A DNA stretch of 64,000 bases from the NCBI GenBank assembly GCA_041658725.1, contig JBAZZQ010000009.1:20437-84436 (forward strand). Direction: 5' to 3'. Of this stretch, positions 53,720 to 62,665 are shown piece by piece. The position numbers were made by a program, and so were the translations under genes. The DNA comes from JBAZZQ01 sp041658725 (GTDB taxonomy: Bacteria > Planctomycetota > Phycisphaerae > JAAYCJ01). Position 1 is the stretch's first letter, and each line of letters starts with the position of its first letter. The notes under the pieces were generated by a model that had not been told where the DNA came from, did not search any database, and was given only the letters and a program-made list of their open reading frames with translations.

Positions 53720-55615
53720 TCATTCCATCCTCCAGCTTCTTGGGACGACCAGAACGGGGATTTTGACGGCGTGGCGGACAGAGGAAACGGTTTGTCCCAG
53801 CAAAATATCCATCAATATTCCATGCCGGTGCGAACCCATGATTAATAGATCAAGGTCGTACAGCTCCACCAGACGAACCAACTCCTTTATCGGATTTCCA
53901 TAACCCATGACCGGCTCAACGGTGAGCGCATAATCGTTTTTCAATTTTTCCGTCAGACTACTTACGTAGGCTTCATCTCGCCGGGCTTCGAGATCGAACG
54001 CTTCTTTTCCGTAAACCTTTCCGCCGATGTTTTCCACAACATGAATCAGGGATAGGGCCGCGCCGTGTCCCTGGGCGAGCAAGACGGCTGTCTCCAAAAC
54101 CGGTCTGTCAGCGTTGCTTAATTCCAAAGCCACTCCGATCCGTTCAAACTTTTGCGGATGAAGCGTAATGTCCAAACTCGTCGGCTCATGGATGTAAATC
54201 TCGCGGACACGATCCTTGCCCACCATCGGCCAGATAATGAGCCAAAGCAAAAGTCCGATCAGAAAAACCAGCACCGGCAAAATCGTCACCCACGCAATGA
54301 ATCCTCCGGCCATAAACCACTCACCGACCGTGTTCCATACCAATATCGCATTCAGACCGATGATAATGACGGCCGCCATTCCCGCCAGAATTTTAACCCA
54401 TAGCTTAATGACAAATTCGCCCATCATTCGCCGGCTGCTCGTGAACCAGATCAACGGAACGACGGCGAACGGCAGTTGAAGACTCAAAATGACCTGACTC
54501 AAAATCAGTAGTTTGTAACTTCCCGCGTTCTTCATGATCGAAATGGTAATCACGGCTGGGATAATCGCCATCAAACGCGTTACCAGTCTTCGCAGCCACG
54601 GGCGCATTTTGAATTGCAAAAATCCCTCCATCACCACCTGCCCCGCCAGCGTTCCCGTCAGCGTCGAACTCTGACCAGCCGCGAGTAACCCAACGGCAAA
54701 AGCAATCCCCGCCACCGTACTACCAAGCAAGGGAGCCAGCAATTCATGCGCCTGACCCAAAGTCGTCACCACCAAACCCCGCTTATAAAAGACAGCCCCT
54801 GCCAAAATCAAAATGGCGGCGTTGATAAAAAATGCGCCGTTCAACGCCACAATCGAATCGATCAGATTAAAACGGAGCGCCGCCCGAATAGAATTAAACG
54901 TTCGCCGAACGTCGCGCGTCTGAACCAACGCCGAATGCAGATATAAATTATGCGGCATCACCGTCGCCCCGATAATTCCGATCGCCACATATAAACTTTC
55001 TTTACTCAAACGAGGCACAAATCCGGTCATCACCTGACCCCAGACTGGCTTGGCTAAAAATAATTCCACCACAAACGCCAAACCGATCAACCCCACCAGC
55101 GACACGATCAATGCCTCCATCCGCCGAATCCCAAATCGCTGAATCACCAAAAGCAAAATGACATCAAAACCGGTAATAATCACACCCATCAGTATGGGTA
55201 TCCCAAAAAGCAGATTAAGACCGATGGCCGTCCCCAGCACTTCCGCCAAGTCCGTCGCGGCAATCGCCAGTTCACCCAGAACCCATAAACAATAAACCAC
55301 CGGTCGCGGGTAATGCTCTCGGCACGCCTGGGCCAAATCTCTGCCCGCCACCAATCCCAACCGGACGCTCAGACTCTGGAGCAAAACCGCCATCAGATTC
55401 GACATCAAAAGCACCCAGATCAACTGATATCCAAATCGTGCTCCGCCCTCCAAATCCGTCGCCCAATTGCCAGGGTCCATGTAACCCACACTCACCAGGT
55501 ACGCCGGACCCGCAAAGGCCATCAGCCGCCTCCAAAAACCCGGACCCCGCGGGATAACCACCGAGCTGTGGACCTCGCTTAACGAAGAATCATTCTTTTT
55601 TGAATTTCCCGCCAT
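53720..55615 (-). CDS. Nramp-family divalent-metal transporter with C-terminal universal stress domain
   Basis: The 631-residue protein has about eleven membrane helices with the metal-binding motifs DPGN in YMDPGNWATD and MPH in ATVMPHNLYLHS, both intact, as in MntH-type proton-coupled manganese/iron transporters. After the last helix a universal stress protein (UspA) domain follows (about 480-631: HPQKFERIGVALELSNADRPVL and LIMGSHRHGILMDILLGQTVSSVRHA), with the ATP-loop GxxxHG-like. The Usp may gate transport by nucleotide state. ATG 55615 is preferred over the TTG at 55636; no ribosome-binding site is seen. Confidence 0.9.
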   Translation of the reverse strand: MAGNSKKNDSSLSEVHSSVVIPRGPGFWRRLMAFAGPAYLVSVGYMDPGNWATDLEGGARFGYQLIWVLLMSNLMAVLLQSLSVRLGLVAGRDLAQACREHYPRPVVYCLWVLGELAIAATDLAEVLGTAIGLNLLFGIPILMGVIITGFDVILLLVIQRFGIRRMEALIVSLVGLIGLAFVVELFLAKPVWGQVMTGFVPRLSKESLYVAIGIIGATVMPHNLYLHSALVQTRDVRRTFNSIRAALRFNLIDSIVALNGAFFINAAILILAGAVFYKRGLVVTTLGQAHELLAPLLGSTVAGIAFAVGLLAAGQSSTLTGTLAGQVVMEGFLQFKMRPWLRRLVTRLMAIIPAVITISIMKNAGSYKLLILSQVILSLQLPFAVVPLIWFTSSRRMMGEFVIKLWVKILAGMAAVIIIGLNAILVWNTVGEWFMAGGFIAWVTILPVLVFLIGLLLWLIIWPMVGKDRVREIYIHEPTSLDITLHPQKFERIGVALELSNADRPVLETAVLLAQGHGAALSLIHVVENIGGKVYGKEAFDLEARRDEAYVSSLTEKLKNDYALTVEPVMGYGNPIKELVRLVELYDLDLLIMGSHRHGILMDILLGQTVSSVRHAVKIPVLVVPRSWRME

Positions 55616-55707
55616 AGTTGAATATAATATATACAATCATAAGTATTCGCTTTCTAGGATTTTTCTATAAATATCAGGAGAGTAGCGAATTTATCCGGAG
55701 AATTTAC

Positions 55708-57492
55708 ATGAACAATAAATACCTTATTTGCAAAATGCTGTTCTTGGTGCTGCTCGCGTCCAATCTCACCCTCGCCCAGCCGGCAAAAACCATTGAAACG
55801 CAATCTTCGGCAACTCTTAAAATTGAACCCGCCTCAGTAACAGCAGGTCAGAATATAACTCTCCTGGTCAGTATCCCCGTAAAACCGGGAATGCATGTCT
55901 ATGGCCCAAATGTCGCAAAACCATTTTTTGCGACAAAGTTGGTTGTAATCGAGCAAGGTCCGATAATCTGGGAGGATGCCCCACTGTATCCCAAAATATC
56001 CACACTCGATACAGGCGGTGAAACTTTTTCTGTTATTGAGCCGGACCACAAAAATAACTCTGTCGTCCTAACCCTGAAGGGTAAGGTAAAATCAAATGCG
56101 AAACTAGGCAGGCATAAAATAACGGCATCGTTAACCTATCAGATGTGTTCGCAAACACAGTGCTTGCAGCCCGTTATAGGCAAGTCGCTGTCTGCTATGG
56201 TAATAGTAGAAAATACTGGCTACAAAAGCACAGGAGATAAATTATTAGATCAATCACTAAAACAAATTTCTCCGACGGATGGTTTTGGAACTTCCATTTC
56301 CATCTTTAACCATCGAATCGACCTTAATAAGGCGGGCTTGTGGCTGCCGCTGGTTGTAGCGTTTATTGCAGGACTGCTCCTTAATATCATGCCGTGCGTT
56401 CTTCCCGTAATTCCTATTAAAATTCTTCAGTTGACCAAACAGGCACATCAGGAAAATCATTCACCCATAAAATTGGCATTGGTATTCGCGATGGGGATCG
56501 TAACCTTCTTTGCCGCCATTGGAATTGTCGCCATTATCTTAAAAGGTGGATTTGCGTGGGGGCAATCATTTCAGAATCCTTCCTTTATAATCGGAATATG
56601 CCTAGTCCTGATCGTGCTTACGCTTGGAATGTTCGATATTTATCAGATTAACGTGCCTGCCGTTATTGCCAACAGGGAAATTATCAAAAAAGGCTACCTG
56701 GGTGCCTTCTCGATGGGCCTTTTGGCAGGAATATTGTCAACTCCCTGCAGTTTCGGCATTCTAGGAGCCGCCATCGCTTGGGCCCAATTACAGACATCTT
56801 ACGTAACTATTCTTTGTTTCCTTACAATTGGGATAGGAATGGCCAGCCCTTATGTTGGTCTAAGCGGATTTCCCAACCTGATCGACAAAATTCCCCATAC
56901 CGGAAAATGGGCTGAACTTTTCAAAGAATCCATGGGTTTTGTGCTTCTGGCAGTCGTGGCTTTCCTGGTTACAGCCCTTCCTAAAGAAAGAATCCTCCCG
57001 GTAATTTTATATTTTATATTCTTTTCATTCACTATATGGTTTTGGGGCAAAGCCCTGGCATACCGCATGGGATGGCGTGCAAAATGCGGCAGACTTATTA
57101 TTTTTCTGGCCATTATTCTAATCGGCTGGCGAATGTTAAGGCCTGTCGAAAAATCTTTGGATTGGAAAATATTTAATTCTCAGACCCTGGCTGAAGCCAA
57201 ATCTTCCGGTAGAGATATCGTGATAGATTTTACCGCTGATTGGTGTCTGAACTGCCGAACCGTCGAATATTTGATATTTGAGAATAAAGCGGTAAAAGAA
57301 TCTATTTTACATGGTAACGTCGTTCTTTTGCGTGCGGATAAAACCGAAGAGAAGTTGTATATCGACAAAGCCTTAAAAGAATGGACGGGCCAAACCGGCA
57401 TCCCCTTCACAGTTGTCCTGAAACCCAACGGAAAAAAAATACTCTTACCAGGAATTTACTCGCCAAACGATCTTATAACGGCCTTAAAATAA
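55708..57492 (+). CDS. dsbD: Thiol:disulfide interchange protein DsbD
   Basis: From ATG 55708 (GGAG nine bases before) the protein has 594 residues: signal peptide (1-22, ending LTLAQ), N-terminal DsbD-like domain (about 25-170, CSQTQCLQP), eight-helix domain with the paired cysteines in MPCVLPVIPIK and STPCSFGILG, and a C-terminal thioredoxin-like domain with CLNC (ADWCLNCRT). It carries electrons from cytoplasmic thioredoxin to periplasmic disulfide-reducing or heme-handling proteins. It is divergent from the Nramp gene. Confidence 0.93.
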   Translation: MNNKYLICKMLFLVLLASNLTLAQPAKTIETQSSATLKIEPASVTAGQNITLLVSIPVKPGMHVYGPNVAKPFFATKLVVIEQGPIIWEDAPLYPKISTLDTGGETFSVIEPDHKNNSVVLTLKGKVKSNAKLGRHKITASLTYQMCSQTQCLQPVIGKSLSAMVIVENTGYKSTGDKLLDQSLKQISPTDGFGTSISIFNHRIDLNKAGLWLPLVVAFIAGLLLNIMPCVLPVIPIKILQLTKQAHQENHSPIKLALVFAMGIVTFFAAIGIVAIILKGGFAWGQSFQNPSFIIGICLVLIVLTLGMFDIYQINVPAVIANREIIKKGYLGAFSMGLLAGILSTPCSFGILGAAIAWAQLQTSYVTILCFLTIGIGMASPYVGLSGFPNLIDKIPHTGKWAELFKESMGFVLLAVVAFLVTALPKERILPVILYFIFFSFTIWFWGKALAYRMGWRAKCGRLIIFLAIILIGWRMLRPVEKSLDWKIFNSQTLAEAKSSGRDIVIDFTADWCLNCRTVEYLIFENKAVKESILHGNVVLLRADKTEEKLYIDKALKEWTGQTGIPFTVVLKPNGKKILLPGIYSPNDLITALK

Positions 57493-57494
57493 TT

Positions 57495-57510
57495 TGTTCC
57501 ACGTGGAACA
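57495..57510. promoter_or_regulatory. parS-like palindrome (candidate ParB-binding site)
   Basis: TGTTCCACGTGGAACA is a perfect 16-bp palindrome, extended to 18 bp by flanking T and A. It matches the bacterial chromosomal parS consensus TGTTNCACGTGNAACA at every defined base. It lies in the 27-bp convergent gap between dsbD and accC, just after the dsbD stop. No T-run follows, so a terminator is unlikely. ParA/ParB genes are not in the window; smc is. Confidence 0.75.
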
Positions 57511-57519
57511 AAGAGGCAT

Positions 57520-58854
57520 TTACAGCCGTTCTATAAAGCCGGTATCAGTCTTGTTTCTCATAAAGTCAGGATTTACAAGGACTTGCAGGTGTAGCGGTAT
57601 GGTGGTTTTGATGGGCCCGATTTGAAATTCTTTCAATGCCCGCTTCATTGTGGCGATGGCCTCTTCGCGTGTGGGTTGATGAACGATGAGTTTAGCGATC
57701 AGCGAATCATAATAGGGAGAAATTGTATATCCGGTATAAACATGAGTATCGAGTCGAACGCCGAATCCTCCGGGCTGGATAAAATATTCGATTTTTCCAG
57801 GGCAGGGGGTAAAATTCTTGGCTGGATCTTCGGCATTGATGCGGCATTCGATGGCCACGCCCCGACGGGGAACATCTTTTTGCCTTAAATCCAACTTTTC
57901 GTTGGCGGCGATCCGCAGTTGCCATTTGAGAAGATCGACTCCGGTGATCATTTCAGTGACGGGATGTTCGACCTGGATGCGGGTGTTGGCTTCGATAAAG
58001 TAAAAATGTTTTTTCTTATCAACCAAAAATTCAAAAGTGCCGGCATTGGTATATTTGGCCGCCTTGGCCAACTTGATAGCACAGCCGCAAATCTCCATTC
58101 GGAGTTTATCATCGATAGCAGGGCAGGGGGATTCCTCAATTAGCTTTTGATGTCGTCGCTGAAGGGTACAGTCACGTTCCCAAAGGTGCACGATGTTTCC
58201 ATGATGATCGGCAAGGACTTGAACTTCCACGTGCCGTGGCTGTTCTATAAATTTCTCTACATAAACTGTAGAATTTTTAAATGCAACATCCGCTTCCGTC
58301 TGAGCGGATTTAAAACTGGAGCGCAAATTTGCTTCGTTGTGGGCAACTCGCATCCCTCGCCCACCTCCGCCGGCGGCGGCTTTTATAATCACGGGATAAC
58401 CAATTTTTGAGGCTATTTCTACGGCTTCGTCTTCGTCCGCTACTCCATCTTCGCTACCCGGAACGCAGGGAATGCCGGTCTTCTTGGCCATTTTTCGAGC
58501 AGCGACTTTATCGCCAAGCAATCTCATGCTTTCCACGGTAGGTCCGATAAACTCGATTTTGCAGGAACGGCAGATTTCGGCAAAATGGGCATTTTCCGCC
58601 AGGAATCCGTAACCGGGGTGGATGGCTTCGACGTTGGCGACTTCAGCGGCCGAGATTATTCGGGGAATATTCAAATAGCTTTCACCAGGGCTGGCGGGAC
58701 CAATACAGATAGCTTTATTAGCCAGGTGCAGATAGGAGGCCTTTCGGTCGGCTTCACTATAAACCACCACCGTCTCGATCTCTAACTCCTTGCAAGCACG
58801 TATGATACGTAAAGCAATCTCTCCACGGTTGGCGATGAGAATTCGACTAAACAA
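57520..58854 (-). CDS. accC: Acetyl-CoA carboxylase, biotin carboxylase subunit
   Basis: The 444-residue ATP-grasp enzyme carboxylates the biotin of AccB for malonyl-CoA synthesis. The N-terminal GEIALRIIRACKEL, the Gly-rich KAAAGGGGRGM and the active-site EANTRIQVEHPVTE are present; the last has Ala where most members have Met. It lies downstream of accB on the minus strand, with a short repeat in the 82-bp gap. accA/accD are elsewhere. Confidence 0.96.
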   Translation of the reverse strand: MFSRILIANRGEIALRIIRACKELEIETVVVYSEADRKASYLHLANKAICIGPASPGESYLNIPRIISAAEVANVEAIHPGYGFLAENAHFAEICRSCKIEFIGPTVESMRLLGDKVAARKMAKKTGIPCVPGSEDGVADEDEAVEIASKIGYPVIIKAAAGGGGRGMRVAHNEANLRSSFKSAQTEADVAFKNSTVYVEKFIEQPRHVEVQVLADHHGNIVHLWERDCTLQRRHQKLIEESPCPAIDDKLRMEICGCAIKLAKAAKYTNAGTFEFLVDKKKHFYFIEANTRIQVEHPVTEMITGVDLLKWQLRIAANEKLDLRQKDVPRRGVAIECRINAEDPAKNFTPCPGKIEYFIQPGGFGVRLDTHVYTGYTISPYYDSLIAKLIVHQPTREEAIATMKRALKEFQIGPIKTTIPLHLQVLVNPDFMRNKTDTGFIERL

Positions 58855-58875
58855 ATTAACTCCTTTTCTTCGCTG

Positions 58876-58930
58876 GTTTCGAGTTTCGGGTTTCAGGTTA
58901 ATTCCAAACCCGAAACTCGAAACCCGAAAC
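58876..58930. repeat. GTTTCGAGTTTCGGGTTT inverted repeat
   Basis: GTTTCGAGTTTCGGGTTTC (58876-58894) and CGAAACTCGAAACCCGAAAC (58911-58930) form an inverted repeat between accB and accC. The same family is translated as the leader of the GspK-like gene (30064-30131). Confidence 0.85.
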
Positions 58931-58936
58931 TGATTT

Positions 58937-59392
58937 TTAATCCGGTTTTATCTGGAACAATGGTTGACCGAATTCAACGGGATCGGCATTTTTCGCCAGG
59001 ATTCTTTCAATAGTCCCTGCCATCTCGGCCTTAATTTCGTTCATAACCTTCATCGCCTCAATAATACACACCACCGTATCGGAATGAACATGATCACCGA
59101 CGCGAACGAAGGATTCCGCGTCCGGAGCGGGAGCGGCATAGAGCGTCCCGACCATGGGCGAATTGATCGTTGTTACCGATTCAGGTTCCGGCACCGCCTT
59201 CGGAGCCGCAGTTTGGCCGGCAGTCGTGGGCATCATGGCCGGGGGTGCGGCGGGAGAAACGGTCATCACTTGGACAGGTTCAGATGATCCCCGCTTTAAG
59301 AGAAGCCGTTTCTCGCCCTCATTAATGCGAACCTCGGTCAGATCGTTTTCCTTCATCAGCCCGATTAACTCACGAATTTGTTCCAGTTCCAT
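58937..59392 (-). CDS. accB: Acetyl-CoA carboxylase biotin carboxyl carrier protein
   Basis: The 151-residue protein has an N-terminal helical segment (MELEQIRELIGLMKENDLTEV), a Pro/Ala-rich linker and the biotinyl domain with the biotin-acceptor Lys in EAMKVMNEIKAE. It precedes accC in the same operon and follows an M24 peptidase gene, an arrangement common in many bacteria. Confidence 0.95.
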   Translation of the reverse strand: MELEQIRELIGLMKENDLTEVRINEGEKRLLLKRGSSEPVQVMTVSPAAPPAMMPTTAGQTAAPKAVPEPESVTTINSPMVGTLYAAPAPDAESFVRVGDHVHSDTVVCIIEAMKVMNEIKAEMAGTIERILAKNADPVEFGQPLFQIKPD

Positions 59393-59422
59393 AAATTTTC
59401 TATTTCCTTTATTATTAACCTC

Positions 59423-60517
59423 TTACAGCAGAATACAATCCGGTTCTTTCGGTAGAGAGGAAAGAACCTTAAATCCTGTTTCGGTTACCAGCACATCGTC
59501 TTCGATCCTGACTCCGCCCTTTCCGGGGATATAAATTCCCGGTTCGACGGTTACTATCATTCCCGGCTGCAAGGTATCCCTGGAGATACGATTCAGTGTC
59601 GGCCCTTCATGGACTTCTAATCCTAACCCGTGTCCCAGACCGTGGTTAAAGAATTTTCCATACCCTGCCAGCGTAATGACCTTTCGGGCCGCCGCATCTA
59701 CGGTGTCGGCACGAACGCCCGGTTTGATGGCCTCGATGCCGGCAAGCTGGGCCTCCAGGCATATCTTGTAGATATCCTTCAAGGCAGGCGGCATTTTACC
59801 CAGGCAGATAGTCCGCGTCAAGTCTGAGCAATAACCATTTGCCAATGCGCCGAAATCAATGACGATGGGTTTGCCGGCGACCAACTTACTATTCGATGTG
59901 CGGGCATGGGGTTTGGCGGCGTTTGGGCCGCAGGCGATGATGGTTTCAAAAGATGCTTTTTCCGCACCCCACATCCGAAGCCGGTATTCCAGTTCGGCGG
60001 CCGCTTCGTTTTCCGTCATGCCGGGTTTCAGGTCGGAGAGCAGTCCGGTATAAGCCTCCTGGGCAATGGCGATGGCTCGGCAAATCCGAACGATTTCATC
60101 CGGCGACTTGATTACCCGCAGGTCGAGAATGGACCGGGAAGACATTTTAAGCCATTTAGTTTTTTTACAGGTATTGGTAAGTTTGTCCATTAATCCCAAA
60201 GAAATTTCATCCCCGAGAAAGGCGACTTTTTTGATCGCCGTTTTGGCTAGCGCTTCGTTGAAAAACGGAACCATCGGTCCCTTACGGACAAAGACTCTGG
60301 CGAGGGGAGATTCCTGTTTGGCTTGGAGGGTGTATCTGCCGTCGGTAAGAATGATAGTTTTTTCGGGGGTCAGGATCGCCCAACTATCGTGGCCGGTGAA
60401 GTTGGTGAAATAAAAAATGTTCGGTTGAGTGGTGAGCAGGACCGCCGGTGCGCGCACAAGTGCTTTGTTTGCAAAAAGACACGCTATGCGATTTGAATTT
60501 AAGTTTTTTTGTTTCAT
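59423..60517 (-). CDS. M24 family aminopeptidase (Xaa-Pro peptidase-like)
   Basis: The 364-residue protein has a creatinase-like N-terminal domain and the pita-bread catalytic domain with the metal ligands Asp in FGALANGYCSDLTRT, His in NHGLGHGLGLEVHE and Glu in TVEPGIYIPGKGGVRIED. It probably cleaves N-terminal residues before proline. It heads the accB-accC operon. Confidence 0.92.
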   Translation of the reverse strand: MKQKNLNSNRIACLFANKALVRAPAVLLTTQPNIFYFTNFTGHDSWAILTPEKTIILTDGRYTLQAKQESPLARVFVRKGPMVPFFNEALAKTAIKKVAFLGDEISLGLMDKLTNTCKKTKWLKMSSRSILDLRVIKSPDEIVRICRAIAIAQEAYTGLLSDLKPGMTENEAAAELEYRLRMWGAEKASFETIIACGPNAAKPHARTSNSKLVAGKPIVIDFGALANGYCSDLTRTICLGKMPPALKDIYKICLEAQLAGIEAIKPGVRADTVDAAARKVITLAGYGKFFNHGLGHGLGLEVHEGPTLNRISRDTLQPGMIVTVEPGIYIPGKGGVRIEDDVLVTETGFKVLSSLPKEPDCILL

Positions 60518-60538
60518 ATTTGTTCACCCATTTTGGTA

Positions 60539-60662
60539 ATCGTTCAAACACGGTCATTGCGAGGAGCGCAGCGACGAAGCAATCTGGCCTGGGACTGCAA
60601 ATTGGCGACACAAACCCAGATTGCTTCGTCGCTGCGCTCCTCGCAATGACAAGGGCTGAGCG
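60539..60662. repeat. CATTGCGAG-family inverted-repeat element, copy D (perfect 33-bp arms)
   Basis: The arms 60555-60587 and 60616-60648 are perfect 33-bp inverted repeats, beginning CATTGCGAGGAGCGC and ending TGCTTCGTC...GCAATG on the other side. Outer ends are CGTTCA at 60541-60546 and TGAGCG at 60657-60662. It is the most intact copy in the window. Confidence 0.93.
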
Positions 60663-60759
60663 GATAGAATAATTTTATCATTAAATTTTTCCGGTTCTAT
60701 GATAATATTTAAAGATAATAGTTTCGGATGTACCGATATTTTGTGGCAAAATGTTTTTT

Positions 60760-60819
60760 GTCATTCCCGCGCAGGCGGGAATTCAGATTCTGGATCATCC
60801 GGTCAAGCCGGATGATGAC
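60760..60819. repeat. GTCATTCCCGC repeat
   Basis: Starts GTCATTCCCGCGCAGGCGG and ends CATCCGGTCAAGCCGGATG, finishing GATGAC. It has internal hairpins (CCCGCGCAGGCGGG and CATCCGGTCAAGCCGGATG), a pattern like the interspersed palindromes found in many bacterial genomes. Confidence 0.75.
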
Positions 60820-60880
60820 AGATGAAGAGACATGCCACTATTTTTCGGCGCACCCATAGTTTCAAGTTTCAGGTTAAAGC

Positions 60881-61330
60881 ATGGGAAGAATGGTTGCGAT
60901 AGATTATGGTGCCAAGCGAATCGGATTGGCGGTCGGCGATACCGTCCGGCGGATCGCCATGCCGTGGTTGGTATTGGCCGGCCAGAACGATCCGGCGAAG
61001 GACGTCGATCAAATTTTAAAAAAAATAACGGCCTGTCATGAAAAAGTAGAATTCTTCGTTGTCGGTCTGCCGCAAAATATGGATGACACGGAAGGCCCTC
61101 AAGCCCAGCTCGTCCGCACCTTCGGAAAAATACTGGCGGAACAATCCGGCTTGCCGGTAAATTTTCAGGATGAGCGACTAAGCTCTTTCACCGCCGAAAA
61201 TTTGTTCCACAGCCCGCTCAAAGCCAAAATGGGAAAACGCCCGCCAAAAAAAATCAAACCGAAAAAACCGCTCGACGCGGTAGCAGCGGCGGTGATTTTG
61301 GAGAGTTATTTGCAGCGAACTTCGCCTTGA
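60881..61330 (+). CDS. ruvX: Putative pre-16S rRNA nuclease / Holliday-junction resolvase-like YqgF (RuvX)
   Basis: The 149-residue RNase H-fold protein has the family signature MVAIDYGAKRIGLAVGD (catalytic Asp) and the later VVGLPQNMDDTEGPQA and QDERLSSFTAE. YqgF proteins process the 5' end of 16S rRNA; a resolvase role is disputed. ATG 60890 is an alternative start, preceded by GGAAGA. A KRPPKKIKPKK stretch near the C-terminus is more basic than usual. Confidence 0.9.
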   Translation: MGRMVAIDYGAKRIGLAVGDTVRRIAMPWLVLAGQNDPAKDVDQILKKITACHEKVEFFVVGLPQNMDDTEGPQAQLVRTFGKILAEQSGLPVNFQDERLSSFTAENLFHSPLKAKMGKRPPKKIKPKKPLDAVAAAVILESYLQRTSP

Positions 61331-61370
61331 GAAAGCCCCGCTTACTTACGTGCGCGGCTCTTAATAGAGT

Positions 61371-61715
61371 TTACATGCGATAGAAATGAAAACACAATCC
61401 CAGAATAATTCCCATCATGGCACTAATGGCGCCGATCAGGAATCCCAGCCAGCCCAGGGATTTTATTTTCCCCTGTCCGTTGGCGGCTCCTTCCAGACTA
61501 CCGAGGAAACCCATAAACCCTAAAACAACCGCTAAAAATAAGCCAGCCATGACAGCGAGGGGGCGAAGCTTTCCGGTCATCACAATCATGTTGTCCTGAA
61601 AATGCCATCGCTGAAGCATCATCACCAATGCCGCCGACCCGGCTCCGGCGGCGAGGATCGAACTCGTAAATCCTAATTTACTAAACAGCAACGTCCGCTT
61701 TTCTCGTTTGCTCAT
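61371..61715 (-). CDS. Small membrane protein of unknown function
   Basis: The 114-residue product from ATG 61715 (GGAG eight bases upstream) has three predicted membrane helices (about 18-36, 50-75 and 88-110). No family is recognised. It is convergent with ruvX and divergent from the CBM9-like gene. Confidence 0.6.
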   Translation of the reverse strand: MSKREKRTLLFSKLGFTSSILAAGAGSAALVMMLQRWHFQDNMIVMTGKLRPLAVMAGLFLAVVLGFMGFLGSLEGAANGQGKIKSLGWLGFLIGAISAMMGIILGLCFHFYRM

Positions 61716-61879
61716 AGAGGCATCTCCATTCAACGTAATCCATTTCTTTAAAGCATTATATTCGGTGTGGAAGTAATTTAAAATGTAAAATAGGAAATTC
61801 TTCGTTTTCCGGCAGGCACGGCGATGGTTATAATGGCACGTTCAATTTCAACGTCAACCATAAATGAAAGGAACGACGC

Positions 61880-62656
61880 ATGAGACAAATACGTTATTTA
61901 AGCGTAGCCCTGATTGCAGCACTCCTGGCGTGTGGATGTGCCTCTACGCCTCCAAAGCATTTTCTCACTGAACAAGTGAAACCTCTCCCAATCATGGCGG
62001 CCAAGTATAGCTCCACGCCCATCACGATCGACGGAAAATTGGATGAGCCGGTCTGGAAAACCGCTCGAGTCTATACAATGAATTTGTCGAAGGATAAGGT
62101 GGGCGAAGGCAAGGATCTTCAGGAAGCAGGCGAGGTCCGTTTGGCCTGGGATGAGAACTATTTTTATGTCGGTGTGAAATTCTATGATTCCGATATTGTC
62201 GCGGAGGGCAAACAGGATCAACTCCATCATTACCGGATGGGTGATCTTTGTGAATTATTTTTAAAGCCGAACGATCATCCGTGGTACTGGGAGCTTTATG
62301 TGACCCCGATGGGAAAGAAAACTTCCTTCTGGTTTCCCACCCGGGGCCGACTGGGTCTGCCGAGTTGTTTTGAATATACCTGTGGTCTGAAAGTCGCGGC
62401 CCAGGTGACAGGAACGCTGAATAACTGGCGGGACAAAGATTGCTACTGGACTGGCGAAATGGCTATGCCGATCAAGGACCTGACCGACGAAGGCGCTAAA
62501 TTCGGTCCGAGAATCGACTGGCGAATCCTGGTAGCCCGGTATAACTATTCGGTCAGTCTTACTACCACAGGCCCTGAATTGTCGGCTACCCCCCAGCTTT
62601 CTGTATCCAATTATCATGTACTGGAAGAGTACGCCAAACTTTGTCTGGAAAAATAG
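61880..62656 (+). CDS. Lipoprotein with a carbohydrate-binding CBM9-like domain
   Basis: The 258-residue product has a lipobox ACGC (Cys19 or so). The rest matches the CBM9-like/DOMON-type exported carbohydrate-binding fold: TPITIDGKLDEPVWKTARVY, VRLAWDENYFYVGVKFYDSDI and LCELFLKPNDHPWYWELYVTP. The family binds sugars or polysaccharides at the cell surface, and no catalytic domain is attached. The ligand is unknown. Confidence 0.82.
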   Translation: MRQIRYLSVALIAALLACGCASTPPKHFLTEQVKPLPIMAAKYSSTPITIDGKLDEPVWKTARVYTMNLSKDKVGEGKDLQEAGEVRLAWDENYFYVGVKFYDSDIVAEGKQDQLHHYRMGDLCELFLKPNDHPWYWELYVTPMGKKTSFWFPTRGRLGLPSCFEYTCGLKVAAQVTGTLNNWRDKDCYWTGEMAMPIKDLTDEGAKFGPRIDWRILVARYNYSVSLTTTGPELSATPQLSVSNYHVLEEYAKLCLEK

Positions 62657-62665
62657 AATCCCGGC

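Larger units (their letters stand above)
60518..60880. other. Intergenic stretch between the M24 peptidase gene and ruvX
   Basis: No gene is supported. It holds the CATTGCGAG element copy D (60539-60662), a GTCATTCCCGC repeat (60760-60819), a CATGCCACTA repeat word near 60833 and a CAAGTTTCAGG fragment near 60860 before ruvX. The rest (60663-60759) is A+T rich without a recognised motif. Confidence 0.7.

Noticed and set aside
57494..57511. The palindrome after dsbD as a terminator
   Set aside because: No T-run follows on either strand, and the sequence matches parS exactly at the defined bases.
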